The notes under the pieces were generated by a model. It did no database searches, had not been told where the DNA came from, and saw only the letters and a list, made by a program, of their open reading frames with translations. 64,000 nucleotides of DNA. Origin: Allobosea sp. Root381 (GTDB lineage: Bacteria; Pseudomonadota; Alphaproteobacteria; Rhizobiales; Beijerinckiaceae). Made by a program: the position numbers and the translations under genes. Location of the stretch: positions 1-64,000 of the forward strand of contig NZ_LMJT01000012.1 in the NCBI RefSeq assembly GCF_001429395.1. The letters are read 5' to 3'. Shown piece by piece: positions 50,295-61,060 of the stretch; the first letter of the stretch is position 1; each line of letters begins with the position of its first letter.

Positions 50295-51482
50295 GTGGCT
50301 GCCCGACGTTCCATCACGACACTCACCCCGGCGCAGGCCCGGGCGATCTGGCTCAGGGCCCAGCGGCTCGATGTCGCGGAGCCGTTCGGCGGCGGGCCGG
50401 CGGCGACGCGGGCGGCGGTCGAGCATCTCGGCTATGTCCAGATCGACACGATCAACGTCATCGAGCGCTGCCACCACCACATCCTGTTCAGCCGCATCCC
50501 GGCCTATGAGCGGGCGCATCTGGCGCAGGCGCAGTCGGCCGAGAGGAGCGTCTTCGAGTACTGGACGCATGCGCTCTCCTACGTGCCGGTGCGCGACATC
50601 CGCTTTTTCCTCGGGGCGATGAAGGCGCATCGCGAGGAGCCGAAGCGCTGGTCGGCGGTCGGGGGCGGCGAGGAGGCCCGCAAGCTGCTGCGCCGCATCC
50701 GGCGCGACGGCGCGCTGACGATCCGCGACATCGACACCGACGTGCTGGTCGAGAAGGCGCATCTCTGGGCGAGCAAGAAGCCGTCCAAGGGCCTGCTGGA
50801 GCGTGCCTTCTACGATGGCGAGCTCGTCATCGCGGCGCGTTCGGGCATGCTCAAGACCTACGAGCTGATGGAGCGGCATTTCGGCTGGGAGAAGCGGCCG
50901 GCGCCGGCGACCGAGCGCCAGGTGACGGCCTACAGGCTCGACCGGACCTTGCGGGCGCAGGGCGTGGTCAGCCTCGATTCGATCTGCCATCTCGATGCGC
51001 CGAGCAAGAAGACGATCGCCGAGCTGATCGAGGCGCGGGTGAAGCGGCGGGAACTTTTGCCGGTGCATGTCGCGGATTCGAAGGTGCCGCACTGGATGGC
51101 GCGGGACCTCGCCCCGCCCGAAAAGTCTCCTGACGAGGCGCTGGTCCATATCCTCTCGCCCTTCGACCCGCTGATCATCCAGCGCAGGCGGCTCAAGCTG
51201 TTCTTCGGCTACGACCACGTCTTCGAGGCCTATCTGCCGAAGGAGAAGCGCGTCTTCGGCTATTTCGGCCTGCCGGTGCTGATCGGCGACACGGTCGTCG
51301 CGGTGCTCGACCTCAAGACCGACCGCCAGGCCGGCAGGCTCCTGATCCAGCAATGGACCTGGCTCGACGGGCAGGAGAGCGCCGAACGCAAGGCGTGGAT
51401 CGAGCAGGCGCTGCAGCGCTTCGAGCGGTTTCAGCTCGGCGCGGGCGAGCCGGCCGTTCCAGCCGATGTGCAGATCGGCTGA
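50295..51482 (+). CDS. YcaQ/AlkX-type winged-helix DNA glycosylase family protein
   Basis: 395 residues. The family motif QxD is in VEHLGYVQIDTINVIERCHHHILFSRIPAY (QID), followed by FEYWTHALSYVPVRDIRFF. E. coli YcaQ, with a QxQ-type motif, removes crosslinked alkylated bases; the QxD branch is related but less studied. The start is GTG at 50295, where similarity begins, without a strong ribosome site. No signal peptide. It stands alone between the flavin reductase and Nudix genes. Confidence 0.82.
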   Translation: MAARRSITTLTPAQARAIWLRAQRLDVAEPFGGGPAATRAAVEHLGYVQIDTINVIERCHHHILFSRIPAYERAHLAQAQSAERSVFEYWTHALSYVPVRDIRFFLGAMKAHREEPKRWSAVGGGEEARKLLRRIRRDGALTIRDIDTDVLVEKAHLWASKKPSKGLLERAFYDGELVIAARSGMLKTYELMERHFGWEKRPAPATERQVTAYRLDRTLRAQGVVSLDSICHLDAPSKKTIAELIEARVKRRELLPVHVADSKVPHWMARDLAPPEKSPDEALVHILSPFDPLIIQRRRLKLFFGYDHVFEAYLPKEKRVFGYFGLPVLIGDTVVAVLDLKTDRQAGRLLIQQWTWLDGQESAERKAWIEQALQRFERFQLGAGEPAVPADVQIG

Positions 51483-51501
51483 ACGGGCTGAGGCCGAGAC
51501 C

Positions 51502-51906
51502 TCACGCCCCCAGCAGGTCGATCAGGTGCGGGATCAGTGGCTCGTCGGCGGGCGGCATTTCGAGCTCGCGGAGCTTTGCCGGGCGGACCCATTTCAGCGC
51601 CTGGCCTTCATGCGAGGCGACCGTGCCCTCCCAGCGCCGGCAGATGTAGAGCGGCATCAGCAGGTGGAATTCGGGATAGGCGTAGCTCGCGAAGGTCAGC
51701 GGCGCGAGGCACTCCTCCTTCACCGTGATGCCGAGTTCCTCCGCCAGCTCGCGGATCAGCGCCGGCTCCGGCCTCTCGCCGGCCTCGAGCTTGCCGCCGG
51801 GAAACTCCCACATCCCCGCCAATGCCTTGCCCTCGGGGCGCTGGGCCACGAGGACGCGGTTGTCGGAATCGATCAGGGCGCAGGCGACGACGAGGAGCAG
51901 CTTCAC
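51502..51906 (-). CDS. mutT: Nudix hydrolase, MutT type (8-oxo-dGTP diphosphatase)
   Basis: 134 residues, MutT length. The Nudix box is complete: GGKLEAGERPEPALIRELAEELGI. WEFPGGKLE and the later FHLLMPLYICRRWEG fit MutT, which cleaves 8-oxo-dGTP to prevent mutation. The start is GTG at 51906; no ATG or good ribosome site is near, so translation may depend on coupling with the lipoprotein gene 10 bases upstream. Confidence 0.88.
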   Translation of the reverse strand: MKLLLVVACALIDSDNRVLVAQRPEGKALAGMWEFPGGKLEAGERPEPALIRELAEELGITVKEECLAPLTFASYAYPEFHLLMPLYICRRWEGTVASHEGQALKWVRPAKLRELEMPPADEPLIPHLIDLLGA

Positions 51907-51916
51907 GAAAGGAGAC

Positions 51917-52432
51917 TCAGTGGCCGGAGAGGATGACGTGAACGGGTTCCGTTTCCTTGCCCGTCAGCGTGATGCTGTCATAGACCGAGCCGCCCTCACG
52001 CGTGAAGGCCGTCTCGTCGCCCCAGATCACCTGGGTGGTGACGAAATAGCTGCCGGGCGCGACCTTGTCGAAGGCGAAGCGGCCATTGGCCTCGGCCTTG
52101 GTCGTGCGGGTGTGCTCGGCATAGCCCGGGTCCGCCTTATCCTCGGCGGGATAGCTGGAATGCGGCACGTATTTGCGGGTGCCGTAGAAATTCGCGAAGC
52201 GCTCGCGCGCGAAGGCTGTCGCCGGGACCAGCCGCACCACCTCGCCCGCGGCATTGACGACCACGCCGCTCGGTTTGGTGCGGAAGGCATGACCGGTGAC
52301 GACGCCGGTGCCGGGCTTTTTGATGTAGGCAGCTTCCTCGGCCGAGAAGGCGACCGTCGCCGGCTGTCTGGCCTGGCAGCCGGCCATGATCGCGCCGGCC
52401 AGCGCCGCCGCCGCAACAAACCCGATCCTCAT
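51917..52432 (-). CDS. Probable lipoprotein with a carboxypeptidase-regulatory-like fold
   Basis: 171 residues. A lipoprotein signal MRIGFVAAAALAGAIMAGCQA (lipobox AGC, Cys 19) leads to a domain containing GVVTGHAFRTKPSGVVVNAAGEVVRLVP, KAEANGRFAFDKVAPGSYFVTTQVIW, the 'G.F.f..v.pG.Y' pattern of carboxypeptidase regulatory-like beta-sandwiches. Its ATG overlaps the EamA stop (ATGA), which fixes the start at 52432. Envelope protein of unknown function. Confidence 0.75.
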   Translation of the reverse strand: MRIGFVAAAALAGAIMAGCQARQPATVAFSAEEAAYIKKPGTGVVTGHAFRTKPSGVVVNAAGEVVRLVPATAFARERFANFYGTRKYVPHSSYPAEDKADPGYAEHTRTTKAEANGRFAFDKVAPGSYFVTTQVIWGDETAFTREGGSVYDSITLTGKETEPVHVILSGH

Positions 52433-53355
52433 GGTGCCCCCACCCTGCGCGGCGTCATGGTCACGAGGAAGACGCCCGCGAGGATGATGCAACCTGCCGC
52501 GACCTGCCGCAACTCCAGCGTTTCCCCGAGCACGGCGACTCCCATGATAGCCGCGACCGTCGGGACGAGGTAGCCGGTCATCGCGGCGCGCGTCGGCCCG
52601 ACCGCGCGGATCAGGCGCATGAAGATGGTCATCGGCACGGCCGTGCAGGCGAGGCCGAGCATCAGCATGGCGGGCCAGCGATCTGCCAGGGCGAGCATGC
52701 TGGTCGGGCCGGCGACGGCGAGCGCGAGTAGCAGCGCGACGCCGCCGGAGCAGACCTGCTGGCCGAGCGCCAGCCGCATCGGATCGCCGGAGGAGGCCGG
52801 CACGGCCCGGACATAGAGATTGCCGGCGGCATAGCTCAGCATGGTCGCGACCATGGCCAGCACACTCAGCGTCGTGGCCCCGCCCTCGAACAGGCGCGGG
52901 CCGATCAGCAGGGCCACGCCCGCGAGCCCGATCAGGATGCCGGCGAGCCTGCGGCCGCCGAGACGCTCCTCGGCGAAGATCATATGCGCGACAAGGGCGG
53001 TGACCAGCGGGCCGGCGGCCTGGATCATCGCCGCCGGGCCGCTGGCGAGCTGGATCAGCGCATAGGCGACGAGGATGTTCGGCAGCCAGCCATTGGTCGC
53101 GCCGAGCACCAGCCAGTGGCGGATCTCGTGGCGGCGGGGCAGCGGGCTCTGCCCGAGCCAGCGTATCCAGAGCGCCAGCGAGGCGGCGCCGAGCAGGCCG
53201 CGTCCGGCCGCGATCGCGAAGGGCGAGACCTGCCCGCTCATCAGCTTGATGAAGAGATAGCTCGAGCCCCAGAAGAAGGAGCAGACAAGAAGGTTGACGA
53301 CGATGAAGCTTCGGGTCGGTTCAGCCCGCCCATCCGCGGTTGCGGTCTCGGTCAT
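52429..53355 (-). CDS. EamA/DMT-family transporter
   Basis: 308 residues with ten predicted membrane helices in two EamA repeats (FIVVNLLVCSFFWGSSYLFIKLMSG ... and VLAMVATMLSYAAGNLYVRAVPASSGDPM...). The second repeat ends TRAAMTGYLVPTVAAIMGVAVLGETLELRQVAAGCIILAGVFLV, a textbook EamA ending. Inner-membrane export or exchange of small metabolites; substrate unknown. First of a three-gene minus-strand operon with the lipoprotein and mutT. Confidence 0.88.
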   Translation of the reverse strand: MTETATADGRAEPTRSFIVVNLLVCSFFWGSSYLFIKLMSGQVSPFAIAAGRGLLGAASLALWIRWLGQSPLPRRHEIRHWLVLGATNGWLPNILVAYALIQLASGPAAMIQAAGPLVTALVAHMIFAEERLGGRRLAGILIGLAGVALLIGPRLFEGGATTLSVLAMVATMLSYAAGNLYVRAVPASSGDPMRLALGQQVCSGGVALLLALAVAGPTSMLALADRWPAMLMLGLACTAVPMTIFMRLIRAVGPTRAAMTGYLVPTVAAIMGVAVLGETLELRQVAAGCIILAGVFLVTMTPRRVGAP

Positions 53356-53470
53356 GATGCAGGGCCATCGTCGGGGATTGTCGTCGCGGGGACGGAGATC
53401 GTCCCGAGGCGTATCCGGTGCCCGGGACGATCGCGAGACTCATCCTGCCGGATGCCGGGTCAACCGCCTG

Positions 53471-54721
53471 TCAGGAGCGATAATCGCCGTTGATCTCGAC
53501 ATAGGCCTTGGTCAGGTCGCAGGTCCAGACCGTCGCCTTGCCGCGTCCGATCCCGAGATCGGCCGTGATGACGATGTGCTCGCCGGTCATGTAGTTCGAG
53601 ACCGCCGTCTCGTCATAGGACGGTGCGCGCGCGCCCTGATTCGCCACCATGATCTCGCCGAAGGAGATGTCGAGCCGGTCGCGGTCGGCGGGCTCGCCGG
53701 CCTTGCCGACCGCCATGACGACGCGGCCCCAATTGGCGTCCTCGCCGGCGATGGCCGTCTTGACCAGCGGAGAATTCGCGATCGAGAGCGCAACACGCTT
53801 GGCCGAGCGGGCGGAGGCCGCGCCGGCGACTCGGACTTCCACGAATTTCCGCGCGCCCTCGCCATCCTTGCAGACGAGATGGGCGAGTTCGAGCAGCAGC
53901 GAATTCAGCGCGCGCTTGAAGCCGGAGAGGCGGGCATCGTTCAGCTCGGTGATCGCCGGTACGCCGCGGGTGGCCGCCTTGCCCGTCGCGAACAGCATCA
54001 GCGTGTCCGAGGTCGAGGTGTCGCTGTCGACCGTGACCGCGTTGAATGACCCCTTCACGCCCTTCGACAGCAGCGCCTGCAGCACCGGCGCGGCGATGGG
54101 GGCGTCGGTAAAGACGAAGGAGAGCATCGTCGCCATGTCAGGCGCGATCATGCCGGCGCCCTTGGCGATGCCGGCGAGCACGACCTCATGGCCGTCGATC
54201 TTCGCCTTGCGGGTCAGGGCCTTTGGGAAGGTGTCGGTGGTCATGATCGCGCGCGCCGCGTCGATCCAGGGACCGTCGGCGACGCGGCTGGCGCAATCCT
54301 GCAGCACGCCCTCGAACTTGGTGGCGTCGAGCGGCTCGCCGATCACGCCGGTCGAGGCGATGAAGACCTCTTCCGGCTTGCAGCCGGCAGCCTTGGCCGC
54401 GATCTTCGCGGTGAGCGCGACCGAATCGCGCCCCTTCAGCCCGGTGAAGGCGTTGGCGTTGCCGGAATTGACGACGATGGCGCGGGCGGAACCCTGCTTC
54501 AGGTTCTCGCGGCACCAGTCGACCGGGGCGGAGGGGCATTTCGAGCGGGTGAAGACGCCGGCGACCTGCGTGCCCTCGTCGAGCAGCGCGAACCAGACAT
54601 CCTGGCGGCCCTTGTAGCGGATGCCGGCCTCGGCGGTGGCGAAGCGGACGCCCGGCACGGCCGGAACCTTGGGCTGGCGCTTCGGCGCGAGCGGGGAAAC
54701 GGGAACATCCTTGCCGGCCAT
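53471..54721 (-). CDS. argJ: Bifunctional ornithine acetyltransferase/N-acetylglutamate synthase ArgJ
   Basis: 416 residues, complete. The self-cleavage and nucleophile Thr lies in [16 protein letters not shown]; upstream [15 protein letters not shown] and downstream [16 protein letters not shown] are signature segments. It transfers acetyl from N-acetylornithine to glutamate in arginine synthesis. GGAGGAG stands 8 bases before the ATG at 54721; the earlier ATG at 54742 would put that ribosome site inside the gene. Separated from ppiC upstream by a terminator. Confidence 0.95.
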   Translation of the reverse strand: MAGKDVPVSPLAPKRQPKVPAVPGVRFATAEAGIRYKGRQDVWFALLDEGTQVAGVFTRSKCPSAPVDWCRENLKQGSARAIVVNSGNANAFTGLKGRDSVALTAKIAAKAAGCKPEEVFIASTGVIGEPLDATKFEGVLQDCASRVADGPWIDAARAIMTTDTFPKALTRKAKIDGHEVVLAGIAKGAGMIAPDMATMLSFVFTDAPIAAPVLQALLSKGVKGSFNAVTVDSDTSTSDTLMLFATGKAATRGVPAITELNDARLSGFKRALNSLLLELAHLVCKDGEGARKFVEVRVAGAASARSAKRVALSIANSPLVKTAIAGEDANWGRVVMAVGKAGEPADRDRLDISFGEIMVANQGARAPSYDETAVSNYMTGEHIVITADLGIGRGKATVWTCDLTKAYVEINGDYRS

Positions 54722-54817
54722 CGGGGCATCTCCTCCGGGCAACCGTACGAAAGGCGGCGAATCCCCTCGCCACCGGCCGGTGCCTCACATCCAGCTGCCT
54801 CTGCCGCAGTCGGATGA

Positions 54818-54851
54818 CGAAAACAAGAAGGGCGGCCGCAGGGCCGCCCTT
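54818..54851 (-). terminator. Rho-independent terminator after ppiC
   Basis: A perfect 10-bp GC-rich stem (54828-54837 with 54842-54851) with a GCAG loop on the plus strand. On the minus strand it is followed by CTTGTTTTCG, so it terminates transcription from ppiC before argJ. Confidence 0.8.
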
Positions 54852-54863
54852 CCAAATTGAGGC

Positions 54864-54941
54864 TTCGTCATGCTCGGGCTTGGCCCGAGCATCTCCTGCA
54901 AGAAATTCTCGGGTCTGCGCTTCGCGTCGCCCGAGAACGAC
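54864..54941. repeat. Compound intergenic palindrome between argJ and ppiC
   Basis: Two stems in tandem: ATGCTCGGGC/GCCCGAGCAT (54870-54879, 54883-54892) and TTCTCGGG/CCCGAGAA (54906-54913, 54930-54937). The sequence GTCATGCTCGGGCTTG... belongs to the common dispersed palindromes of Hyphomicrobiales. Confidence 0.75.
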
Positions 54942-54952
54942 GGCTTGGGGAA

Positions 54953-55798
54953 TCAGGGCTTCTTCGGCTCGGCCGGGGCGGGCGTCGCCGGGGCCGCAGG
55001 CTGGTCAAGGCGCTCGACCTTGGCCTTCTCGCGCAGCGCGACGATGATGTCCTGCTGGGCCTTGCGCTCGAGATACTGGTCGATCTGCGGCTTGACGGCC
55101 GCGAATTCCGGCACCGGCTTGGTGCGCTTGTCCTCGAGCTTGATGACGTGCCATCCGAACTGGCTCTTCACGGGGTCGGAGACCTGGCCCTTCTCGAGCT
55201 TGAAGGCGGCTTCGGCGAATTCCGGCACCATGCGGTCCTTGGTGAACCAGCCGAGCGAGCCGCCCTCCTTGCCCGAGCCCGGATCCTTGGAGAGCTCGCC
55301 CGCAACCTTGGCGAAGTCCTCGCCCTTCTTCAGGCGCTCGGCGACGGCCTTGGCCTGGGCCTCGTCCTCGACGAGGATGTGGCGGGCATTGACCTCCTCG
55401 TCGGGCGTCATCGCCTTGGTGGTCTCGTCATAGAGCTTCTGGGCGGCCTCCGGGCTGGCGGCCTTCTTGCCCTCGACGGTCAGGTACTGGTCGAGCAGCA
55501 CCTTTTCGCGGAAATAGGCGAGGCGGGCGGCAAAATCCGGCCCCTCCGCGACCTTGGCGGCGGCGGCGGCCTTTGCGCCCAGCTTCAGGTCGACGAGATA
55601 GTTGATCACCTCGTCACGCTTGCGCTCGTCCGGCAGCTGGGCGAGGCGCTCGCCGAGGTCTTCCGTCGCCAGTGCGACCTCGCGCTCGGTGATGGCGATG
55701 CCGTCGACCTTGGCGACGACCTTGTCAGCCTGAGCGTAAACCGGCGACGCGACCAGGGCGAGGCCGAGCGAGAGCATGCCGAGACGGGACATTTTCAT
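54953..55798 (-). CDS. Parvulin-type peptidyl-prolyl isomerase (PpiC/SurA-like)
   Basis: 281 residues. Signal peptide MKMSRLGMLSLGLALVASPVYAQA, an N-terminal chaperone arm, and a rotamase domain (about 130-225): VNARHILVEDEAQAKAVAERLKKGEDFAKVAGELSKDPGSGKEGGSLGWFTKDRMVPEFAEAAFKLEKGQVSDPVKSQFGWHVIKLEDKR, the complete parvulin motif. The C-terminus is Ala/Pro-rich. Periplasmic folding factor for exported proteins. Divergent from secA, a fitting neighbourhood for protein export. Confidence 0.93.
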   Translation of the reverse strand: MKMSRLGMLSLGLALVASPVYAQADKVVAKVDGIAITEREVALATEDLGERLAQLPDERKRDEVINYLVDLKLGAKAAAAAKVAEGPDFAARLAYFREKVLLDQYLTVEGKKAASPEAAQKLYDETTKAMTPDEEVNARHILVEDEAQAKAVAERLKKGEDFAKVAGELSKDPGSGKEGGSLGWFTKDRMVPEFAEAAFKLEKGQVSDPVKSQFGWHVIKLEDKRTKPVPEFAAVKPQIDQYLERKAQQDIIVALREKAKVERLDQPAAPATPAPAEPKKP

Positions 55799-56178
55799 GG
55801 GAGCGCCCTTTCCGGAGTGGAGCCGAAAGCTGTGTTCGCGGCTGCACTGCCAGTTGAACGCGGCAAAGGCAAGGCGTGTTCAAGCCCTGTCCGGCGCCAT
55901 CACGAAGCTTTGCGCGGCGCTCAGGGGCAGGGCGACGTTGCGTCGTGCAACTCCCTATTGCCGGCGGCCTTGGAAGAGGCGGGCGGAAACCTTACATCGG
56001 GCACCGTCCGCCGGATTGCGGCCGCGTGCCCGCACGAGGCGCAGCCGGAGTGCAAAGCGGCGCTGGACCCCGCACCCGCACGCGTCTAAACACGCGGTCG
56101 CATCGAGAATTCAGGGTTTCGGCTGGGCGCGGCATCGGCGCCGCGAGGCCGGAAGCCAATATCACCGAAAGGCCCAAC
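55799..56178. other. Divergent regulatory gap between ppiC and secA
   Basis: 380 bases. It must carry the promoters of both genes. A short open frame ends at 56089 (tail ...[10 protein letters not shown]) but has no convincing start or ribosome site. No hairpin-plus-T-run or known riboswitch is recognisable. GAAAGG at 56167-56172 serves as the secA ribosome site. Confidence 0.5.
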
Positions 56179-58944
<2,766 letters not shown>

Positions 58945-58953
58945 GGCGGCGGC

Positions 58954-58974
58954 GCCCCGGCCTTGCGCCGGGGC
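58954..58974. terminator. Hairpin after secA
   Basis: GCCCCGG (58954-58960) and CCGGGGC (58968-58974) form a 7-bp GC stem with a 7-base loop, 9 bases after the secA stop. There is no T-run, so it is a candidate weak terminator only. Confidence 0.45.
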
Positions 58975-59030
58975 TGGACGGCTCGTAGCGGGGCATCGCA
59001 CAATCGCTCACCGCAGCCGCGAGTGAGCCG

Positions 59031-60104
59031 ATGCACGCAACCGCCAGCCAAGCCGCGACCAAGACCAGCACCGGGCGTTTCTTCGAGGATTTCCGCATCG
59101 GCGAGGTCATCGCCCATGCCCCGCCGCGGACGATCCGGGCCGGCGACGCCTCGCTCTATGCCGCGATCTACGGCTCGCGCTTCGCGGTCCAGTCCTCGGA
59201 CACCTTCGCCCAGGCAGTGGGCTATCCGGCTGCGCCGATCGACGACCTGCTGGTCTTCCATGTCGTTTTCGGCAAGAGCGTGCCGGACATCTCGCTCAAT
59301 GCCGTCGCCAATCTCGGCTATGCCGATGGCCGCTTCCTGAAGCCGGTCTTCGTCGGCGACACGCTGTCGGCAACCTCGGAGGTCATCGGACTGAAGCCGG
59401 TCTCGGCTGGCGATGCGGGCATCGTCTATGTCCGCTCGATCGGCCGCAACCAGCATGGCGAGATCGTGCTGAGCTATGCCCGCTGGGTGCTGGTGCGCAA
59501 GCGCCACCCGGGCACGCCGTCCGACGAGGCGCAGACGCCCGAGCTGCCGGTCGCGGTCCTGCCCGAGCAACTCGGCGAGGGCTGCCCGCCTCTGGCGCCG
59601 GCCGCCTATGACGACGCGCTGGCGGGCTCGCCCTTCCGCTGGCACGACTATGCCGTCGGCGAGCGCATCGACCATGTCGACGGCATGACCGTCGAGGAGG
59701 CGGAGCATCAGATCGCGACGCGGCTCTACCAGAACACCGCGCGCGTCCATTTCGACGCCCATGCCGCGCAGGGCAGCCGTTTCGGCAAGCGCCTGATCTA
59801 TGGCGGCCATGTCATCAGCCTGGCGCGGGGCCTGTCGTTCAACGGGCTCGGCAACGCCTTCCACATCGCCGCGATCAATGGCGGGCGCCATGTCGCGCCG
59901 CTCTTCGCGGGCGACACCGTCTATGCCTGGAGCGAGGTTCTGGCATGCGCCGAGCTGCCGGGGCGCAGCGATGCCGGCGCATTGCGGTTGCGGCTGGTGG
60001 CGACGAAGAACCGCCCTTGCGCCGACTTTCCGCTCAAGGCCGGCGAAAACTACGACCCCAGCGTGATCCTCGATCTCGACTACTGGGCGCTACTGCCGCG
60101 CTGA
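59031..60104 (+). CDS. Two-domain MaoC dehydratase, probably mesaconyl-CoA (beta-methylmalyl-CoA) hydratase
   Basis: 357 residues forming two hotdog domains: residues about 15-155 (FFEDFRIGEVIAHAPPRTIRAGDASLYAAIYGSRFAVQSS) and 200-350 (FRWHDYAVGERIDHVDGMTVEEAEHQIATRLYQNTARVHFD, IYGGHVISLARGLSFNG). The length and the active-site Asp/His region of the second domain fit mesaconyl-CoA hydratase of the ethylmalonyl-CoA pathway, which in Rhodobacter also precedes sdhC. It would convert mesaconyl-CoA to methylmalyl-CoA. The malyl-CoA lyase gene is not in the window. Sdh genes follow after 150 bases. Confidence 0.75.
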   Translation: MHATASQAATKTSTGRFFEDFRIGEVIAHAPPRTIRAGDASLYAAIYGSRFAVQSSDTFAQAVGYPAAPIDDLLVFHVVFGKSVPDISLNAVANLGYADGRFLKPVFVGDTLSATSEVIGLKPVSAGDAGIVYVRSIGRNQHGEIVLSYARWVLVRKRHPGTPSDEAQTPELPVAVLPEQLGEGCPPLAPAAYDDALAGSPFRWHDYAVGERIDHVDGMTVEEAEHQIATRLYQNTARVHFDAHAAQGSRFGKRLIYGGHVISLARGLSFNGLGNAFHIAAINGGRHVAPLFAGDTVYAWSEVLACAELPGRSDAGALRLRLVATKNRPCADFPLKAGENYDPSVILDLDYWALLPR

Positions 60105-60134
60105 GTTTTCGTCATCGAATGACGAATTCAGGAA

Positions 60135-60191
60135 TCTGTAACTTCGCTTTGCGCATGTCGCATTGCAGCACCGTTCCGGTTTCGTTACAGA
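60135..60191. promoter_or_regulatory. Inverted repeat in the sdh promoter region
   Basis: TCTGTAAC (60135-60142) and GTTACAGA (60184-60191) are perfect reverse complements separated by 41 bases, about 65 bases before sdhC. The spacing is about four helical turns between the arms, so two bound proteins could face the same side. No regulator can be named from sequence. Confidence 0.4.
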
Positions 60192-60256
60192 GCGGGGCAC
60201 TCTAGAATGATCCCAAAGGGTCCGCCATGGGCGGGCCGCTTGATCGGAGAATGATT

Positions 60257-60652
60257 TTGGCCGAGGTCAAGCCCGCGGCGCGCCCGCTTTCGCCGCATCT
60301 GCAGATCTACCGCTGGTCCTGGACGATGGCGATGTCGATCGCCCACCGCGTCACCGGAACCGGGCTCTATCTCGGCACGGTGCTGATCGCTGCCTGGCTG
60401 GTCGCCGCTGCGTCGGGCCCCGCCGCCTACGACGCGGCCCAGGCCGTCGCCGGCTCGATCATCGGCCTCCTCGTGCTTTTCCTCTACAGCTTCGCGCTGC
60501 TGCACCACATGGTCGGAGGCCTGCGCCATTTCATCTGGGACATGGGCCACGGCTTCGATCCGCAGACGCGCACGAACCTCGCCAAATACAGCGTCTTCGT
60601 GTCCGGTGGGCTGACCCTGCTCGTCTGGATCGCTGCGCTGGCGCTGCGCTGA
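60257..60652 (+). CDS. sdhC: Succinate dehydrogenase cytochrome b556 subunit SdhC
   Basis: 131 residues, three membrane helices. RPLSPHLQIYRWSWTMAMSIAHRVTGTGLYLG contains the SdhC signature with the quinone-site Ser/Arg and SIAHRVTG; the heme His is in YSFALLHHMVGGLRHFIWD. The start is probably TTG at 60257: GGAGA at 60246-60250 is 7 bases from it, but only about one base from the ATG at 60251, and family members begin MAEVKP-like. Inner-membrane anchor of complex II. Confidence 0.92.
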   Translation: MAEVKPAARPLSPHLQIYRWSWTMAMSIAHRVTGTGLYLGTVLIAAWLVAAASGPAAYDAAQAVAGSIIGLLVLFLYSFALLHHMVGGLRHFIWDMGHGFDPQTRTNLAKYSVFVSGGLTLLVWIAALALR

Positions 60653-60663
60653 GGAGACAAGCC

Positions 60664-61056
60664 ATGCAGTCCAATTCCTCGATGCGCACCCCGCTCGGCC
60701 GCGTTCGCGGCCTCGGCTCCGCCAAGTCCGGCACCGGCCATTTCTGGCTTCAGCGCGTCACCGCGGTCTCGAACCTGATCCTCGCGATCATCTTCGTCTT
60801 CGTGGTGATCTCGCTCGTCGGCAAGCCGTATCCGGCCGCGGTCGCGACGCTCGGCAACCCGTTCATCGCGATCCTCGCCCTGCTCTTCATCCTCTCGGCC
60901 TGCGTCCATATGCGGCTCGGCATGCAGGTGGTGATCGAGGATTACGTCCATACGGAGGGTCTCAAGATCCTCGCCGTGATAGCCAACACCTTCTTCGCCA
61001 TCGCGATCGGCGCCGCCAGCGCCTTCGCGGTGCTGAAGCTGTCCTTTGGAGGTTGA
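60664..61056 (+). CDS. sdhD: Succinate dehydrogenase membrane anchor subunit SdhD
   Basis: 130 residues. [47 protein letters not shown] and [21 protein letters not shown] are typical of alphaproteobacterial SdhD, with three hydrophobic helices; the distal heme/quinone region includes the conserved Asp-Tyr (IEDYVH). GGAG precedes the ATG. It follows sdhC by 11 bases and precedes sdhA by 4, so it is part of the sdhCDAB operon. Confidence 0.93.
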   Translation: MQSNSSMRTPLGRVRGLGSAKSGTGHFWLQRVTAVSNLILAIIFVFVVISLVGKPYPAAVATLGNPFIAILALLFILSACVHMRLGMQVVIEDYVHTEGLKILAVIANTFFAIAIGAASAFAVLKLSFGG

Positions 61057-61060
61057 TCCG

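Noticed and set aside
55876..56178. An N-terminal extension of SecA or a leader peptide
   Set aside because: SecA family starts fit the ATG at 56179; the upstream frames lack a signal sequence, ribosome site or known arrest motif.
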